Part shown: piece by piece, positions 40,854 through 51,246 of the stretch
How the letters are laid out: each line of letters opens with the position of its first letter
How positions within the stretch are numbered: the stretch's first letter is position 1
DNA from: Gluconobacter sp. Gdi
Lineage (GTDB): Bacteria > Pseudomonadota > Alphaproteobacteria > Acetobacterales > Acetobacteraceae
Reading direction: 5' to 3'
Assembly (NCBI RefSeq): GCF_014132155.1
Contig: NZ_BLJQ01000011.1
Coordinates: 1 to 56,208, forward strand
DNA length: 56,208 nt
The notes under the pieces: model-generated
The model's database searches: none
What the model saw: only the letters and a program-made list of their open reading frames with translations
What the model was told of the DNA's origin: nothing
Program-made: the position numbers and the translations under genes

Positions 40854-41417
40854 ATGACGGGTGTTCGGCTTGATCGTATTGTAACGCGTGGCGGCGATTC
40901 AGGGCAGACTTCACTGGGAGACGGAACGCGTGTCTCAAAAGCCTGCCCAAGGATTGAGGCCATGGGGACGGTCGATGAGCTGAACGCTCTTCTTGGTTTA
41001 CTTGATTATTCGCTTAGAGCAGAGGAAAGTATACGCGAGCTTTCCTCTGATATTCGAAAAATACAGTCCTGTCTTTTTGATCTGGGCGCAGACTTATGTA
41101 TTCCGGACAAAGAGCGCCCTCAAAGTCTTACAGTAAAAGCCGTTAGTTGGCTGGAAGAACGTATTGAAGAGATGCGCCTGCAGCAGCCTGCTCTTCAAAG
41201 CTTTATTCTGCCCGGCGGTTCTCTTGTTTCTGCTCATGCCCATATGGCCCGGACTGTTGCACGGCGCGCAGAACGGCGGATTGTCGTTCTGGAGCCGGCG
41301 CCCGAGGGTGGGCTGAGGTTCCTGAACCGTCTTTCTGATTATTTCTTTGTTCTTGCGCGTCACGCCAACGATCACGGAGCAACGGACATTCTCTGGCAAC
41401 CGGGGCAGTGGCAGTAA
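40854..41417 (+). CDS. Cob(I)alamin adenosyltransferase, PduO type
   Basis: Converts cob(I)alamin and ATP into adenosylcobalamin. 187 residues: TRGGDSGQTSLGDGTRVSK (ATP-binding N terminus) followed by GTVDELNALLG, FILPGGS and ARTVARRAERR, and LNRLSDYFFVLAR, all typical of the PduO family. Likely serves cobalamin-dependent methionine synthase or other B12 enzymes; no such gene is nearby. Confidence 0.94.
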   Translation: MTGVRLDRIVTRGGDSGQTSLGDGTRVSKACPRIEAMGTVDELNALLGLLDYSLRAEESIRELSSDIRKIQSCLFDLGADLCIPDKERPQSLTVKAVSWLEERIEEMRLQQPALQSFILPGGSLVSAHAHMARTVARRAERRIVVLEPAPEGGLRFLNRLSDYFFVLARHANDHGATDILWQPGQWQ

Positions 41418-41653
41418 AAGAAAGATGAATACAGTCTTATTGTGTTGATGACAGGACATATAAGATCTGGTAAAAGAATTTCGTCTGATACACCGGAATG
41501 AGTTAGAAAACCGGCAGTGTCGACTTTCATTTCCTTGTCAGGGCATGCTTTTTTCTGATCGGCTTCAAGCCTTTCAGAGCCTCCGTCATTCAGGATGGGC
41601 ATTCTGATCAGGTGACATAGAACAAATTTTATAATTGGTTGAAAAAACGAAGA

Positions 41654-42229
41654 ATGCAGGACGATCAGCAGGTTAGTGAAGACAAACTGCGTGAGGCGCT
41701 TGCTCGTCTAGGGTCAGGATCTTCCCGCCCCCAGAAGGCGCGTCCCACAACGCCGACAACAGAACGCCGCCGTCGCTTTGTACGAGATGGTCAGGTTGTT
41801 GTTGAGCATCAGGCCAGCCGTGGATTTGCACAGCGCAGCAATGCTCCGAGCCAGGACGACCAGGACGAAATTGAACGTCTTCGTCAGTCCGTAAAGCGTG
41901 AGCAGCGTCGCTGGGAAGAAGCTGAGCGTTATCTGGCTGAAGCCCGGACGCAGCTCAAAGCGTATGAGACGCGAGAAGCCCACGCTAAAATCCAGATTAC
42001 GGAGCTGAACCGTCATCTGCGTGAGCATCAAGACCAAATCCAGGCTCTGAAAGCCCAGCTTCATCAGTCCCGTGAGCAGGCCGCTGAAGCAGCCCGCCGT
42101 TCGCCGCGCCCGGTTGGACGTCCGCGTAAGGAAGTGCAGGACGAAACTGTGGTGAAGAAGGTCGCTGTTGAGGCCCCGGCTGTTGTTCTTGACGAGCCGG
42201 AACCTGTTCAGTGGTGGGTAAAGGCCTGA
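41654..42229 (+). CDS. Coiled-coil protein with conserved C-terminal PVQWW motif
   Basis: About 191 residues, no signal peptide. A basic, Pro/Thr-rich N-terminal part (about 20-75) and a long coiled coil (about 80-150: DEIERLRQSVKREQRRWEEAERY, then LNRHLREHQDQIQALKAQL). It ends with a RPVGRPRK basic patch and EPVQWWVKA. Looks like an intracellular scaffold or DNA-associated protein; no family is assigned. The chosen ATG follows a TTG five codons earlier. Confidence 0.6.
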   Translation: MQDDQQVSEDKLREALARLGSGSSRPQKARPTTPTTERRRRFVRDGQVVVEHQASRGFAQRSNAPSQDDQDEIERLRQSVKREQRRWEEAERYLAEARTQLKAYETREAHAKIQITELNRHLREHQDQIQALKAQLHQSREQAAEAARRSPRPVGRPRKEVQDETVVKKVAVEAPAVVLDEPEPVQWWVKA

Positions 42230-42232
42230 ATT

Positions 42233-44128
42233 TCAGGCCGTCGGGCGACGGACAGAACGCCCGAACCAGAACATGATGCCTAGAAACACTGCCCATCCCA
42301 GTCCGGCTCGAACCATGTCCGGAATGGGAAGGGCCAGTGTTTCCGTGCTGCCGGTGGCGCCGACAATGGCTGCCACGGCAACACCCACCAGACTTTCTCC
42401 CACAATAAAGCCAGATGCGATCATTGTGCCCTGTTCCTTGGGGAACTTGCGCAGGAGCCAACCGAGGCCTGCTCCGATTGCGATCGTCACGGAGACGTTG
42501 GCAGGCAGGTAGATGCCCATGCCAACGGCTAGAGGCGGCAGAGCAAGACTGCGCCGCTTCAGAAGAATATCCGCAATGACCAGTACAATTCCAAGCACTG
42601 CTCCAATCTCCAGCATCAGCCAGTCCAGATTGTGCGTGAGAATACCTGTGGCAATGGCAGCCATCAGAGCTGGTTGTGGCGCTGCCAGAGCCCGGGTTGG
42701 GTCCATATCAGCGCGGGGCATGGCTCCTACAAATCCGTAGGCCTGATACAGTGTTTGTAGTACCCATGGGATAACCACTGCACCGACAGCACAACCAATC
42801 AGGAGGGCAACTTCCTGCTTCCAGGGCGATGCGCCGACCAGTTGTCCGGTCTTCAGATCTTGCAGGTTATCATTCGATACGGCGGCAGATGCTGTAATGG
42901 CAGAAAGTACAAATAGCCCGAATGCAATAACCGTTGGGCGTTGGTCGGGCGAGAGAACGCCGCCACTTTCCAGTCCCCAGAGTGTGACGGAAATGGCAAT
43001 GATCGCGATAATTCCGACGCCTGAAATCGGGGAAGACGATGATCCGATAATGCCCGCCATATAGCCGCAGGCGCTCGCGACCAGAAATCCAAGACCGAAA
43101 CAGGCGCCCAATCCCAGAAGAACCAGAGTAACCAGTGATGCACCGTGTGGTATTGCGGGCCACAGGAACTGGGTGAACAGCCCCGAAAGGACGAGTGCCA
43201 GTCCGATGCTCAGGCCAATCAACGTCCGGGGCGCAAGATCCTGATCACTCTCATCCTGTGACGCGCGATGCTTGATGGACAGAGACTCTTTCAGGCCAAC
43301 TGCAACAGGTTTGGCGAGTGCAAGCAGCGTCCAGATTGCGGCAACCGCAATTGTTCCGGCGCCGATGAAACGCACTTTATGCAGCCATAAACCTGTTGCA
43401 GCGGCCATGGGGTCTGCGGTCGGGTTCAGATGCCCCAGAATGGGAATCATGACGCCCCAGCCCATCAGAACACCCAGTAGCATGGCAATGCCACCGCCGA
43501 TGCCGACAAGATAACCCGTTCCCAGAAGTGCGAGGGAGAAGCTGATATCCAGACGAAACACGGAAGCGCCGAAGCTCGTAGCGGCCGAAACGCCGTCGGA
43601 CAGTAGCCTGAGCCCTGATGTCGCCAAAGCAACGGCAGCAGAGACAAGGCTTCCTTTTGTCAGGGAACGCAGGCTTTCGGCATCGCCTTCAGGGGAAGAG
43701 GCTCTCAGGATTTCAGCACAGGCTGTGCCTTCCGGATACGGGAGGTCAGAATTCTTCACCAATGCCCGACGCAGCGGGATCGTGAAGATGACGCCGGTCA
43801 TGCCTCCTGCAAGTGTCAGCAGGAGTGAGACAAAATATGGAAATTCGTGCCAATACCCGACCATGATGAGGCCAGGCAGCGCTGCGAAGACGCAGGAGAG
43901 TGTTCCTGCCGCAGAAGCCTGCGTCTGCACCATATTGTTTTCGAGCATCGTCCCGCCGCCCATCAGGCGGAGTACGGCCATTGAAATGATGGTCGCAGGA
44001 ATGGAGGAACCGAAGGTCAGGCCGATCTTCAATCCCAGATAGACATTTGCTGCCGTGAAGACGACGGTAATCAGGGCACCCAGAATGATGCCCCGCAAGG
44101 TCAGTTCGCGGCTGTCCATAAGTTTCAT
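42233..44128 (-). CDS. OPT family oligopeptide transporter
   Basis: About 631 residues with some 14-16 hydrophobic segments, inner membrane. Diagnostic OPT features: SRELTLRGIILGALITVVFTAANVYLGLKIGLTFGSSIPA at the start and NMVQTQASAAGTLS. Members take up oligopeptides or metal-chelate (siderophore-like) substrates driven by protons. The start MKLMDSREL is preceded by AGGA; upstream in-frame methionine is unlikely. Tail-to-tail with the coiled-coil gene (3 bases between stops). Confidence 0.92.
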   Translation of the reverse strand: MKLMDSRELTLRGIILGALITVVFTAANVYLGLKIGLTFGSSIPATIISMAVLRLMGGGTMLENNMVQTQASAAGTLSCVFAALPGLIMVGYWHEFPYFVSLLLTLAGGMTGVIFTIPLRRALVKNSDLPYPEGTACAEILRASSPEGDAESLRSLTKGSLVSAAVALATSGLRLLSDGVSAATSFGASVFRLDISFSLALLGTGYLVGIGGGIAMLLGVLMGWGVMIPILGHLNPTADPMAAATGLWLHKVRFIGAGTIAVAAIWTLLALAKPVAVGLKESLSIKHRASQDESDQDLAPRTLIGLSIGLALVLSGLFTQFLWPAIPHGASLVTLVLLGLGACFGLGFLVASACGYMAGIIGSSSSPISGVGIIAIIAISVTLWGLESGGVLSPDQRPTVIAFGLFVLSAITASAAVSNDNLQDLKTGQLVGASPWKQEVALLIGCAVGAVVIPWVLQTLYQAYGFVGAMPRADMDPTRALAAPQPALMAAIATGILTHNLDWLMLEIGAVLGIVLVIADILLKRRSLALPPLAVGMGIYLPANVSVTIAIGAGLGWLLRKFPKEQGTMIASGFIVGESLVGVAVAAIVGATGSTETLALPIPDMVRAGLGWAVFLGIMFWFGRSVRRPTA

Positions 44129-44201
44129 GGTGGGGCGATCCTGTGATGTCGCGTTGTTTTTTCGGGCATTACGCTGCGGAGGCCCGCACCGCAACCATTC
44201 A

Positions 44202-45902
44202 TCAAAAAGCAAATGACAGGCTGGACTGATAATAGAGCCCGCTTTTTGCTCCGGCATTTTTCAGATCATGCGATGCTGCAAACCAGGCAACCACATGTGT
44301 CCAGTTCCAGTGTCGGGAAACAGCCCAAGTCAGCAGACCATTTGGCGCAACACCGATGAAGTGGCTGCGAAACTTCGGGAAATTATAAGCCGAACTGATT
44401 GAATAGACGGAGGACGCTGTGGTCTCCCTCCATAGAATCGGGACTTTGATCCGCAAAGACACCTTACCGTACGAACCCACGACAATGGGGGACAGATTGA
44501 TCAGGTTCGCTGCGCCAATGTAGCCCGTGTAATCCAGATACGGATTTTGCGGGGCAAACGGCGCACTGTAAGTCCCGACTGTTCTTGTGCGACGGTTTTC
44601 ATTTCCGCCGGAATAGACGTCCGTCTGAATTCCGAAGAATGGTTTGAGGGGCAGATTGGAGCGTCTGTATCCCAACGTCGTATTCACGGAGTAAGCAGAG
44701 ACCTGGCGCCGGGCAGTGGTTCCGTATTGTGTGAAATTGCCCTGCTGCCACAAGACGCCAATGGCATATTCGAGTTGCTGGGCTGTACCGTACCACCGGA
44801 AACCGAAATTGTTACGATTTGTCGCGCCCGTTACGGAGCTGATTTTGCTCGCACTGACCAGCGGAACAGAGCCTGTTTTTCCACCAAGATGAAAGCCAAT
44901 CCAGAACAGATCGAGATAGGATTGAACACGCTGTTGGCCTAGATGGAACGCGGGGACGTCAAAGGTTGTGTTGAAGCCATAGAGGCGCGTGTTCCAGTCC
45001 TGCGTGTCGTGGAACATGGCTGTTGGGGTGATGTCTGTCGCGACGAAGTTATAGAGATCGAACCGGACGTGCGGGAAAATGGCGTAAGCGCGGGGTCCGT
45101 TCCAGGTAATCTGGATGTTTGGGGGCTCCCGGTCGTAAAGGACATAGGATGGGGCATCGAGAAACTGCTGGCGTCCAAACATGAGGCCTGTCTTGGCTGT
45201 GCCAATTGTGCGTTTGTATTCGATGAAGGCCTGATGCAGATCCAGGCGCTTGCGGTAAGTGCTGCCATAGCCATATCCGTTCCAGCCTGCGGCCGTACCG
45301 TTCACGAGCTGTGCGAAAACACGCCAGTGTTCTCCAATATGGAGGTCTGCTCCCAGCATATTGCGCGTGACAAAGCGGCCTGATCCGGAGTGGGTATTCG
45401 TCCCTAGCATCGGATAGTCGTTGTACCAGTTGCGAAGGCGGGTGCGCTCGGACAGGGACAGCCAGATTGTGCGTTCATTGTTGAGAGCAATGAATTTCAA
45501 CGGATCGAAAATGTCGCTCTGATGCCGTTTGTTACGCAGGTATGACCAGTCTTCCGCCCATGGCGCGACACCATAGCGTCCGACTGGTCCAAAACCTGCA
45601 CCTTCGCCGTTGCCGCGATTGAATCCACCCCATCGGGGCTGGCGTCCGATCGGCGCCACATTCTGGCTCGGCGTCAGGCGGCGTGGTTGTTCCAGAAACC
45701 CTGCATGGGGAAAGTTCTGAATTTCCGGACGTTCTGCGTGATGGACCTTGATCCTTTCTTCTTTCGATGCCGAAACGTCAGGAGTCGCAGAAAAGGCTGA
45801 GGACCCAAAGCCTGCCAGGCAAGCCAATGTCGTTTTCAGCGTAATCCGGATTTTGACGTCAGGTGAAAGAGAAGGAAAAAGGCCCTTACTGCGTCCGGCC
45901 AC
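44202..45902 (-). CDS. Alginate-export-like outer-membrane beta barrel
   Basis: 566 residues: signal-like N terminus (about 18-40, VKIRITLKTTLACLAGFGSSAFSA) and a long barrel body with many amphipathic strands and a terminal Phe (SLSFAF), typical of outer-membrane barrels. The region WLSLSERTRLRNWYN and LMFGRQQFLDAPSYVLYDREPP matches the alginate_exp domain of porin-like export proteins. GTG start; it overlaps the upstream lipoprotein gene by 17 bases, which suggests coupled expression. Function is probably export or uptake of a glycan or related substrate. Confidence 0.83.
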   Translation of the reverse strand: MAGRSKGLFPSLSPDVKIRITLKTTLACLAGFGSSAFSATPDVSASKEERIKVHHAERPEIQNFPHAGFLEQPRRLTPSQNVAPIGRQPRWGGFNRGNGEGAGFGPVGRYGVAPWAEDWSYLRNKRHQSDIFDPLKFIALNNERTIWLSLSERTRLRNWYNDYPMLGTNTHSGSGRFVTRNMLGADLHIGEHWRVFAQLVNGTAAGWNGYGYGSTYRKRLDLHQAFIEYKRTIGTAKTGLMFGRQQFLDAPSYVLYDREPPNIQITWNGPRAYAIFPHVRFDLYNFVATDITPTAMFHDTQDWNTRLYGFNTTFDVPAFHLGQQRVQSYLDLFWIGFHLGGKTGSVPLVSASKISSVTGATNRNNFGFRWYGTAQQLEYAIGVLWQQGNFTQYGTTARRQVSAYSVNTTLGYRRSNLPLKPFFGIQTDVYSGGNENRRTRTVGTYSAPFAPQNPYLDYTGYIGAANLINLSPIVVGSYGKVSLRIKVPILWRETTASSVYSISSAYNFPKFRSHFIGVAPNGLLTWAVSRHWNWTHVVAWFAASHDLKNAGAKSGLYYQSSLSFAF

Positions 45903-46476
45903 GGAACTTTACGACAGGGAGGTGCTGCTGATTATAAGTCAGCTCATCCTTGGTCAGCTGATAGCCGATTTCGAGCGTGTAGGGATTTTCCTGAATATTT
46001 TTGGATGCAGGAAGATCAACAAGGCGCAGATCCGTACGAACAGACTGGTTGCTGACATTCGGTTCCAGTTTGAATGTATCCGTGAAGACCTTCTTATCCA
46101 CGATTTTTCCGTCACGCATGATGACGATGAAATAGGGGACGTCGATGGTGCCAGTCTTGGAGGCAGGTCCTCGCGTCAGGTTCATTGCCAGACTGACGCG
46201 GGTACGAATCATCTGCTGGTCTTTGGGGCCTTTGGGGCCACGTTCACAGTCCCCCGAAATGGCGGTGAGCTGTGCATGGCTGACCAGATTCCCGATGTCC
46301 GGATCTTTTCCGTCATAGACAAACCGGTCTGCTGCGGCGCTGGGAATATCCGTGACCGGGCATGTGGGGGCAAAGAAGCCCGGATTGGATTCGTCACATC
46401 CCGCGAGTGTTGAAATCGCGACGACGGCAAAAGCCGGGACAAACAGGGACGTGGCAAGGCGCCGAAAGGCTGGCAT
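45886..46476 (-). CDS. Lipoprotein of unknown function
   Basis: 196 residues. Lipoprotein signal [27 protein letters not shown] (lipobox LAGC). The mature part has a [32 protein letters not shown] segment and a beta-rich domain. No named family recognised, but the sequence pattern is common in Alphaproteobacteria. It overlaps and probably works with the barrel gene downstream. A frame extends further upstream but lacks the signal peptide, so the start was set here. Confidence 0.8.
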   Translation of the reverse strand: MPAFRRLATSLFVPAFAVVAISTLAGCDESNPGFFAPTCPVTDIPSAAADRFVYDGKDPDIGNLVSHAQLTAISGDCERGPKGPKDQQMIRTRVSLAMNLTRGPASKTGTIDVPYFIVIMRDGKIVDKKVFTDTFKLEPNVSNQSVRTDLRLVDLPASKNIQENPYTLEIGYQLTKDELTYNQQHLPVVKFRGRTQ

Positions 46477-46577
46477 CTGCTGTAGAAACTCCCACAAAGC
46501 GGCCCGGACGTTGCGACATGCGTCAATCCGGTCGATACTGGTCCTACATATCGAACTCCGCCCGCTTGGGGAACACC

Positions 46578-47579
46578 ATGTCAGATCAGACAACTCTTGC
46601 ACCTGAAGGTGCTGCACACCAGAAGACGCTCCGCGTCCTGCTGGCCGGGCCTCGCGGCTTCTGCGCCGGTGTGGATCGTGCCATCCGTGTCGTTGAAGAA
46701 GCGCTGCGCCGTTATGGCGCGCCCGTCTATGTTCGTCACGAAATCGTCCATAACCGTACTGTGGTTGAAGGACTGGAGGCCAAGGGCGCCATTTTCGTTG
46801 AGGAACTCGACGAAGTGCCGCCCGACGGGCATGTCGTTTTCTCAGCGCATGGCGTGCCGAAGTCAGTTCCAGCCGAAGCGCAGCGCCGCAATCTGCTTTA
46901 CCTAGATGCAACGTGCCCGCTGGTTTCGAAGGTACACCGCGAAGCAGAGCGTCACTTTGCAGGTGGTGGCCCAGAGCAGCTCCATATTCTGATGATCGGT
47001 CATGCCGGCCATCCGGAAGTAGTGGGCACAATGGGCCAGCTTCCGCCGGGCGCTGTCACGCTCATCAACGATGCTGAAGAAGCCCGTACGATCCAGCCAA
47101 AGGATCCGGCGAAGCTGGCCTTCATCACGCAGACGACACTGTCTGTGGATGATACGGCTGAGATCGTCGATATTCTGCGGACTCGCTTCCCGCTCATTGA
47201 AGGTCCGAAGCGCGAAGACATCTGCTACGCGACGACCAATCGTCAGGAAGCTGTGAAGGCCATTGCGCCGGAAAGTGATCTGGTGATCGTGATCGGTTCG
47301 CCGAACTCTTCCAATTCGCAGCGTCTGCGGGAAGTGGCCGAGCGTTCTGGTGCCCGCCGTGCACTTCTGGTGCCGAAGCTGGAAAATCTGGACTGGTCTG
47401 TGCTGGAAGGCGTTGAAACGCTGGGCATCAGTGCGGGTGCGTCCGCTCCGGAAAGCCTCGTGCAGGAAATGGTGACGGCGCTTGCTGCGAAGTACACGCT
47501 GAAGATTGAAGAGCGAATCATGAAGGAGGAAAACATCAATTTCCGTCTTCCAGGTCCGCTTGCTGGTGAGGACAACTGA
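46578..47579 (+). CDS. ispH: 4-hydroxy-3-methylbut-2-enyl diphosphate reductase
   Basis: Last step of the MEP isoprenoid pathway, giving IPP and DMAPP. 333 residues. Three conserved Cys bind the Fe-S cluster: [21 protein letters not shown] and [11 protein letters not shown]; also HGVPK, GHPEV and TQTTLS. GGGGA precedes the start ATG. It is followed after 6 bases by thrB and then by rnhA, overlapping, as in other Acetobacteraceae. Confidence 0.97.
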   Translation: MSDQTTLAPEGAAHQKTLRVLLAGPRGFCAGVDRAIRVVEEALRRYGAPVYVRHEIVHNRTVVEGLEAKGAIFVEELDEVPPDGHVVFSAHGVPKSVPAEAQRRNLLYLDATCPLVSKVHREAERHFAGGGPEQLHILMIGHAGHPEVVGTMGQLPPGAVTLINDAEEARTIQPKDPAKLAFITQTTLSVDDTAEIVDILRTRFPLIEGPKREDICYATTNRQEAVKAIAPESDLVIVIGSPNSSNSQRLREVAERSGARRALLVPKLENLDWSVLEGVETLGISAGASAPESLVQEMVTALAAKYTLKIEERIMKEENINFRLPGPLAGEDN

Positions 47580-47585
47580 GTCTTC

Positions 47586-48536
47586 ATGGCCGTCTATACT
47601 GAACTGGCGGCCGAGGCGCTTGAAGCGTTTCTTGGCACATATGACATCGGTGCCCTGGTTTCTTTCCAGGGCATTGCCGAAGGCGTCGAAAACAGCAACT
47701 TCCTCCTCCAGACCACGGAAGGGAAGTTCATCCTCACGCTCTTTGAGCGGCGGGTCAAAGCGTCTGACCTTCCATGGTTTCTGGGGCTGATGCAGCATCT
47801 GTCGGGGAAGGGCATGAACTGCCCGCAGCCTGTACAGGCAAAAGACGGAATCGCTCTCAGGGTATTAGCAGATCGCCCGGTGGCGATCACCACGTTCCTT
47901 CCGGGGCAAGCTGTCCCTCAGATTACAGCATCTGCCTGTCATGCACTGGGACAGGTCCTCGCGACGTTCCATAAGCTAGGGCAGGACTACACAGCGGAAC
48001 GTCCTAATGGGCTGTCTGTGGAAGCCTGGCGCCCACTCCTTGAGAGCTGTCAGGGCAGTGGGGATGACCTGCTGCCGGGCCTCACGCAGGAACTGTCTGA
48101 GGCAGTGTCACGGATTGAAAAGTCTTGGCCTGCTGCGGGCAGTTTGCCTCGTGGGCAGATTCATGCAGACCTCTTTCCCGATAATGTCTTCTTTCAGGGT
48201 GACCAGATCTCTGGGCTGATCGATTTCTATTTCGCCTGCACGGACCTGTTTGCTTACGATCTAGCGATCTGTTTGAACGCTTGGTGTTTTCGCGATGAGA
48301 AGGTTTTCGAGCCCGCTTTCGCTCACGCCATGATCGAAGGTTACGAAAGCGTCCGCAATTTAGAGGTGGCTGAAAAGGAAGCTTTGCCAGTTCTGTGTCA
48401 GGGAGCTTCAATCCGGTTTCTGCTGACGCGCCTCTACGACTGGATCAATACCCCGGCTGATGCACTGGTGACCCGCAAGGACCCACTGGCCTATCTGGGG
48501 CGTCTCCGACATTTCTCAGGTGTCGCCCATGTCTGA
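47586..48536 (+). CDS. thrB: Homoserine kinase, ThrB type II
   Basis: Phosphorylates homoserine for threonine synthesis. 316 residues of the choline-kinase-like (APH fold) homoserine kinase family rather than the GHMP family: [35 protein letters not shown] (catalytic Asp and Mg site), [10 protein letters not shown]. Six bases after ispH. The following rnhA starts within its stop region. Confidence 0.96.
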   Translation: MAVYTELAAEALEAFLGTYDIGALVSFQGIAEGVENSNFLLQTTEGKFILTLFERRVKASDLPWFLGLMQHLSGKGMNCPQPVQAKDGIALRVLADRPVAITTFLPGQAVPQITASACHALGQVLATFHKLGQDYTAERPNGLSVEAWRPLLESCQGSGDDLLPGLTQELSEAVSRIEKSWPAAGSLPRGQIHADLFPDNVFFQGDQISGLIDFYFACTDLFAYDLAICLNAWCFRDEKVFEPAFAHAMIEGYESVRNLEVAEKEALPVLCQGASIRFLLTRLYDWINTPADALVTRKDPLAYLGRLRHFSGVAHV

Positions 48537-48981
48537 TGCGAGCGCGGATCAGCTTCCGGTCGAGATCTGGACGGATGGTGGATGCAAACCCAATCCCGGC
48601 CCAGGAGGCTGGGGAGCACTGCTTTGCTTTAAGGGCAAGGAAAAGGAGCTATGGGGCGGGCATCCGGAGACGACCAATAACCGCATGGAACTGACGGCTG
48701 CGGCTGAGGCTCTGGAAGCTCTGAAGCGGCCGTGTCGGGTCACGTTGCATACAGACAGTGAATACCTCCGGAACGGTATCACGCGGTGGCATAGTGGTTG
48801 GGTACGGCGGAACTGGCGTAATTCAGCTGGTGATCCCGTTGCCAACATGGATCTGTGGCAGCGCATTCTCGATGCGGCCAAACCTCATGAAATCGAATGG
48901 CTCTGGGTGAGGGGGCATTCTGGTGATGTGAACAACGAACGTGTGGATGTATTGGCAACCCGGGGGCGGGAAGAGCTCTGA
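48529..48981 (+). CDS. rnhA: Ribonuclease HI
   Basis: Cleaves RNA in RNA-DNA hybrids. 150 residues: [28 protein letters not shown] and [10 protein letters not shown], holding the D-E-D-D metal-binding residues. The ATG lies 5 bases before the thrB stop, so it is translationally coupled. Confidence 0.97.
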   Translation: MSDASADQLPVEIWTDGGCKPNPGPGGWGALLCFKGKEKELWGGHPETTNNRMELTAAAEALEALKRPCRVTLHTDSEYLRNGITRWHSGWVRRNWRNSAGDPVANMDLWQRILDAAKPHEIEWLWVRGHSGDVNNERVDVLATRGREEL

Positions 48982-49089
48982 AAAAGCCATGTTTTCTGCG
49001 GGTTACTGAAGAAAGTTCAGAAAAATGTAGAAATATGAAAAAAGGGGCTTTACCGACCCCGGCGGTTGGACTAAATACCTCCTCACCGG

Positions 49090-49165
49090 TCCCGAATAGC
49101 TCAGTTGGTAGAGCAAGCGACTGTTAATCGCTGGGTCGTAGGTTCGAGTCCTACTTCGGGAGCCA
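49090..49165 (+). tRNA. tRNA-Asn (GUU anticodon)
   Basis: 76 bases: acceptor TCCCGAA/TTCGGGA, D loop, anticodon loop CTGTTAA (GTT), T loop TTCGAGT and encoded CCA. Confidence 0.98.
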
Positions 49166-49200
49166 CTCTTTCTTCTTGAAAGAACTGGTTCGGTACAGTG

Positions 49201-49224
49201 AAAAGCCCCTTACGGGGCTTTTTT
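49201..49224 (+). terminator. Terminator after tRNA-Asn
   Basis: AAAAGCCCC, TTAC loop and GGGGCTTTTTT, 36 bases after the tRNA CCA end. Confidence 0.9.
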
Positions 49225-49295
49225 CATATCTACTGTACTGATTGACCATCACCGGAAGCTTGATGCCGTTCCGGTGATGAGTTCGTTGGATTTGC

Positions 49296-50522
49296 TCAGA
49301 GTTCTTCTGGTCTGACGTCTTCTAGGCGATCCAGCGCCCATAGGCTGGGAAAGAGCCGAATCCACGTTGCCGCGACAAGAATTGTTCCTACGCCGCCTGC
49401 GATAACCGCTGCTTCGGGCCCGATGGCTGTTCCCAGCATTCCGCTCTCAAATTCGCCCAGCTGGTTGCTGGAGCCGATGAACAGCGAATTCACAGCGGAG
49501 ACCCTTCCGCGCATGGCGTCTGGTGTAGCCAGCTGAATGAGTGACGACCGGACGACAACACTAATGACGTCTGCTGCTCCTAGAACCATCAGGGCGACGA
49601 CTGAAATCCATGTGATGTGCGAAGCGCCGAATACGATGGTCGCGATTCCAAAAACAATCACGGAAACAAACATCGTAATTCCAGCACGGCCCCCAAGTGG
49701 ATGGCGAGACAGCCAGGCTGATGTAAAGAGCGCTCCGAGCGCGGGGGCTGCGCGCAGAAAGCCCAGCCCGATTGGCCCCACATGAAGAACGCTATCCGCA
49801 TAGACGGGGAGCATGGCCGTGGCACCACCAAGGAGAACTGCAAACAGATCCAGGGAAATTGCACCAAGAAGGTCGCGACGTCTGTTTAGAAAACCAAGGC
49901 CCGCAAATACAGAGGCGAACGTCACGGGTTCTTTTGATGCGACCTTATGGCGCAATTTCAGAGCCAGCGTTCCTAGAAACGCCAATGCGAATCCAAGCGT
50001 CGCAAGGCTGTAGCAGATGACTGACCCAAGTCCGTAGAGAAGGCCGCCCAGGCTCGGCCCCACAATGGATGCCGTCATGAACAGCGAGGACATCAGGGCC
50101 TGTGCTCTGGGCAGAAGCTGAGGGGGAACGATCGCTGGAAGAAACGCCTGCTGGCACGGCATCTCGAAGCTGCGTAGCGTGCCGTAGAACGCTGCAAAAG
50201 CGTACACATAGGCCGGGGTCAGGCAATGCATGGCTGCGATGGCGGCAAGGGCGCCCGTGCTGAGCACTTCCAGAATCTGGCAGATCAGCACCACGCTGCG
50301 GCGATTAAAACGGTCCGCGACGTGTCCGGAGATGAATGTCAGGGGAACCATCGGTAGAAACTGTGCAAGGCCCAGATAGCCCAGCGACGAAACGCTATGG
50401 GTCAGGGCGTACATCTGCCAGCCGATGGCAATTGTCAGCGTCGTAGCAGAAAGCTGGGAACAGATTCGGCTGATAATCAGTGGGCCGAGGCCGGGAAGGG
50501 CTCGTAATGCTGGTTCAATCAT
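49296..50522 (-). CDS. MFS exporter (EntS/MFS_3-like)
   Basis: 408 residues with 12 hydrophobic segments: major facilitator superfamily fold. Signature loop GHVADRFNRRSVVL after the second helix and GGRAGITM in the middle. Resembles the enterobactin-exporter EntS-type group of proton-driven exporters; the substrate is unknown. It stands alone, convergent with tRNA-Asn and divergent from gpt. Confidence 0.88.
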   Translation of the reverse strand: MIEPALRALPGLGPLIISRICSQLSATTLTIAIGWQMYALTHSVSSLGYLGLAQFLPMVPLTFISGHVADRFNRRSVVLICQILEVLSTGALAAIAAMHCLTPAYVYAFAAFYGTLRSFEMPCQQAFLPAIVPPQLLPRAQALMSSLFMTASIVGPSLGGLLYGLGSVICYSLATLGFALAFLGTLALKLRHKVASKEPVTFASVFAGLGFLNRRRDLLGAISLDLFAVLLGGATAMLPVYADSVLHVGPIGLGFLRAAPALGALFTSAWLSRHPLGGRAGITMFVSVIVFGIATIVFGASHITWISVVALMVLGAADVISVVVRSSLIQLATPDAMRGRVSAVNSLFIGSSNQLGEFESGMLGTAIGPEAAVIAGGVGTILVAATWIRLFPSLWALDRLEDVRPEEL

Positions 50523-50583
50523 TCAGGCACATTAGTCACTTCCGGCGTGCAAGTTTATTGCAAAATTCCGAGCCGGAAGGCAG

Positions 50584-51099
50584 ATGAGAGACATGAATGC
50601 TACATCCACACCCAAACCCGTAACGTACGCAACCGTCACCTGGGACCAGCTCCATCGTGACGCCCGTACTCTTGCTGCGACGCTCATGGAAAAGCACGGT
50701 CCGTTCCGCGGTATCGTGGCGATTACGCGTGGTGGCCTGATCCCCGCAGCTATTCTTGGCCGTGAAATGGGCTGCCGCCTGATCGAAAGCGTTTCTGTCA
50801 TCAGCTACGCTGGTGAAGAAGGCACGCAGCACCAGCCGAAGGTTGTGAAAGCGCCAACTGCCGCAGGTGACGGTGAAGGCTTCCTGATCGTCGATGATCT
50901 GGTTGATTCCGGCATTACGGCTCAGTTCGTGCGTGAAATGCTGCCCAAGGCTGTTTTTGCCTGCCTGTATGCCAAACCGGACGGAAAACCGCTGACCGAT
51001 CACTATGTCACGGAAGTCGCTCAGGACACCTGGGTGCTGTTTCCATGGGATACGGCACCACTTTTTGTGCCTCCGCTCGTAAGAAATGAAAAAGATTGA
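50584..51099 (+). CDS. gpt: Xanthine-guanine phosphoribosyltransferase
   Basis: Salvages xanthine and guanine with PRPP. About 171 residues: VTWDQLHRDARTLA, RGGLIPAAILGREMG, and the PRPP-binding FLIVDDLVDSGIT; the end TWVLFPWDTAPLFVPPLV matches Gpt. A second ATG three codons later (MNATST) is possible; the first lies close behind GGAAGG. Confidence 0.93.
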   Translation: MRDMNATSTPKPVTYATVTWDQLHRDARTLAATLMEKHGPFRGIVAITRGGLIPAAILGREMGCRLIESVSVISYAGEEGTQHQPKVVKAPTAAGDGEGFLIVDDLVDSGITAQFVREMLPKAVFACLYAKPDGKPLTDHYVTEVAQDTWVLFPWDTAPLFVPPLVRNEKD

Positions 51100-51149
51100 A
51101 AAAACCCTATTGCGTCCGGAACTTATACCACCTAAGTTCCGCCTCGGTT

Positions 51150-51226
51150 CGGGGCGTGGCGCAGCCTGGTAGCGCGCCTGTTTTGGGTACAGGAGGCCCC
51201 CGGTTCGAGTCCGGGCGCCCCGACCA
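51150..51226 (+). tRNA. tRNA-Pro (UGG anticodon)
   Basis: 77 bases: acceptor CGGGGCG/CGCCCCG, anticodon loop TTTGGGT (TGG), T loop TTCGAGT and encoded CCA. Twenty bases before tRNA-Arg, so probably cotranscribed. Confidence 0.98.
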
Positions 51227-51246
51227 GTCTTTGAGGTTTCTTTACT

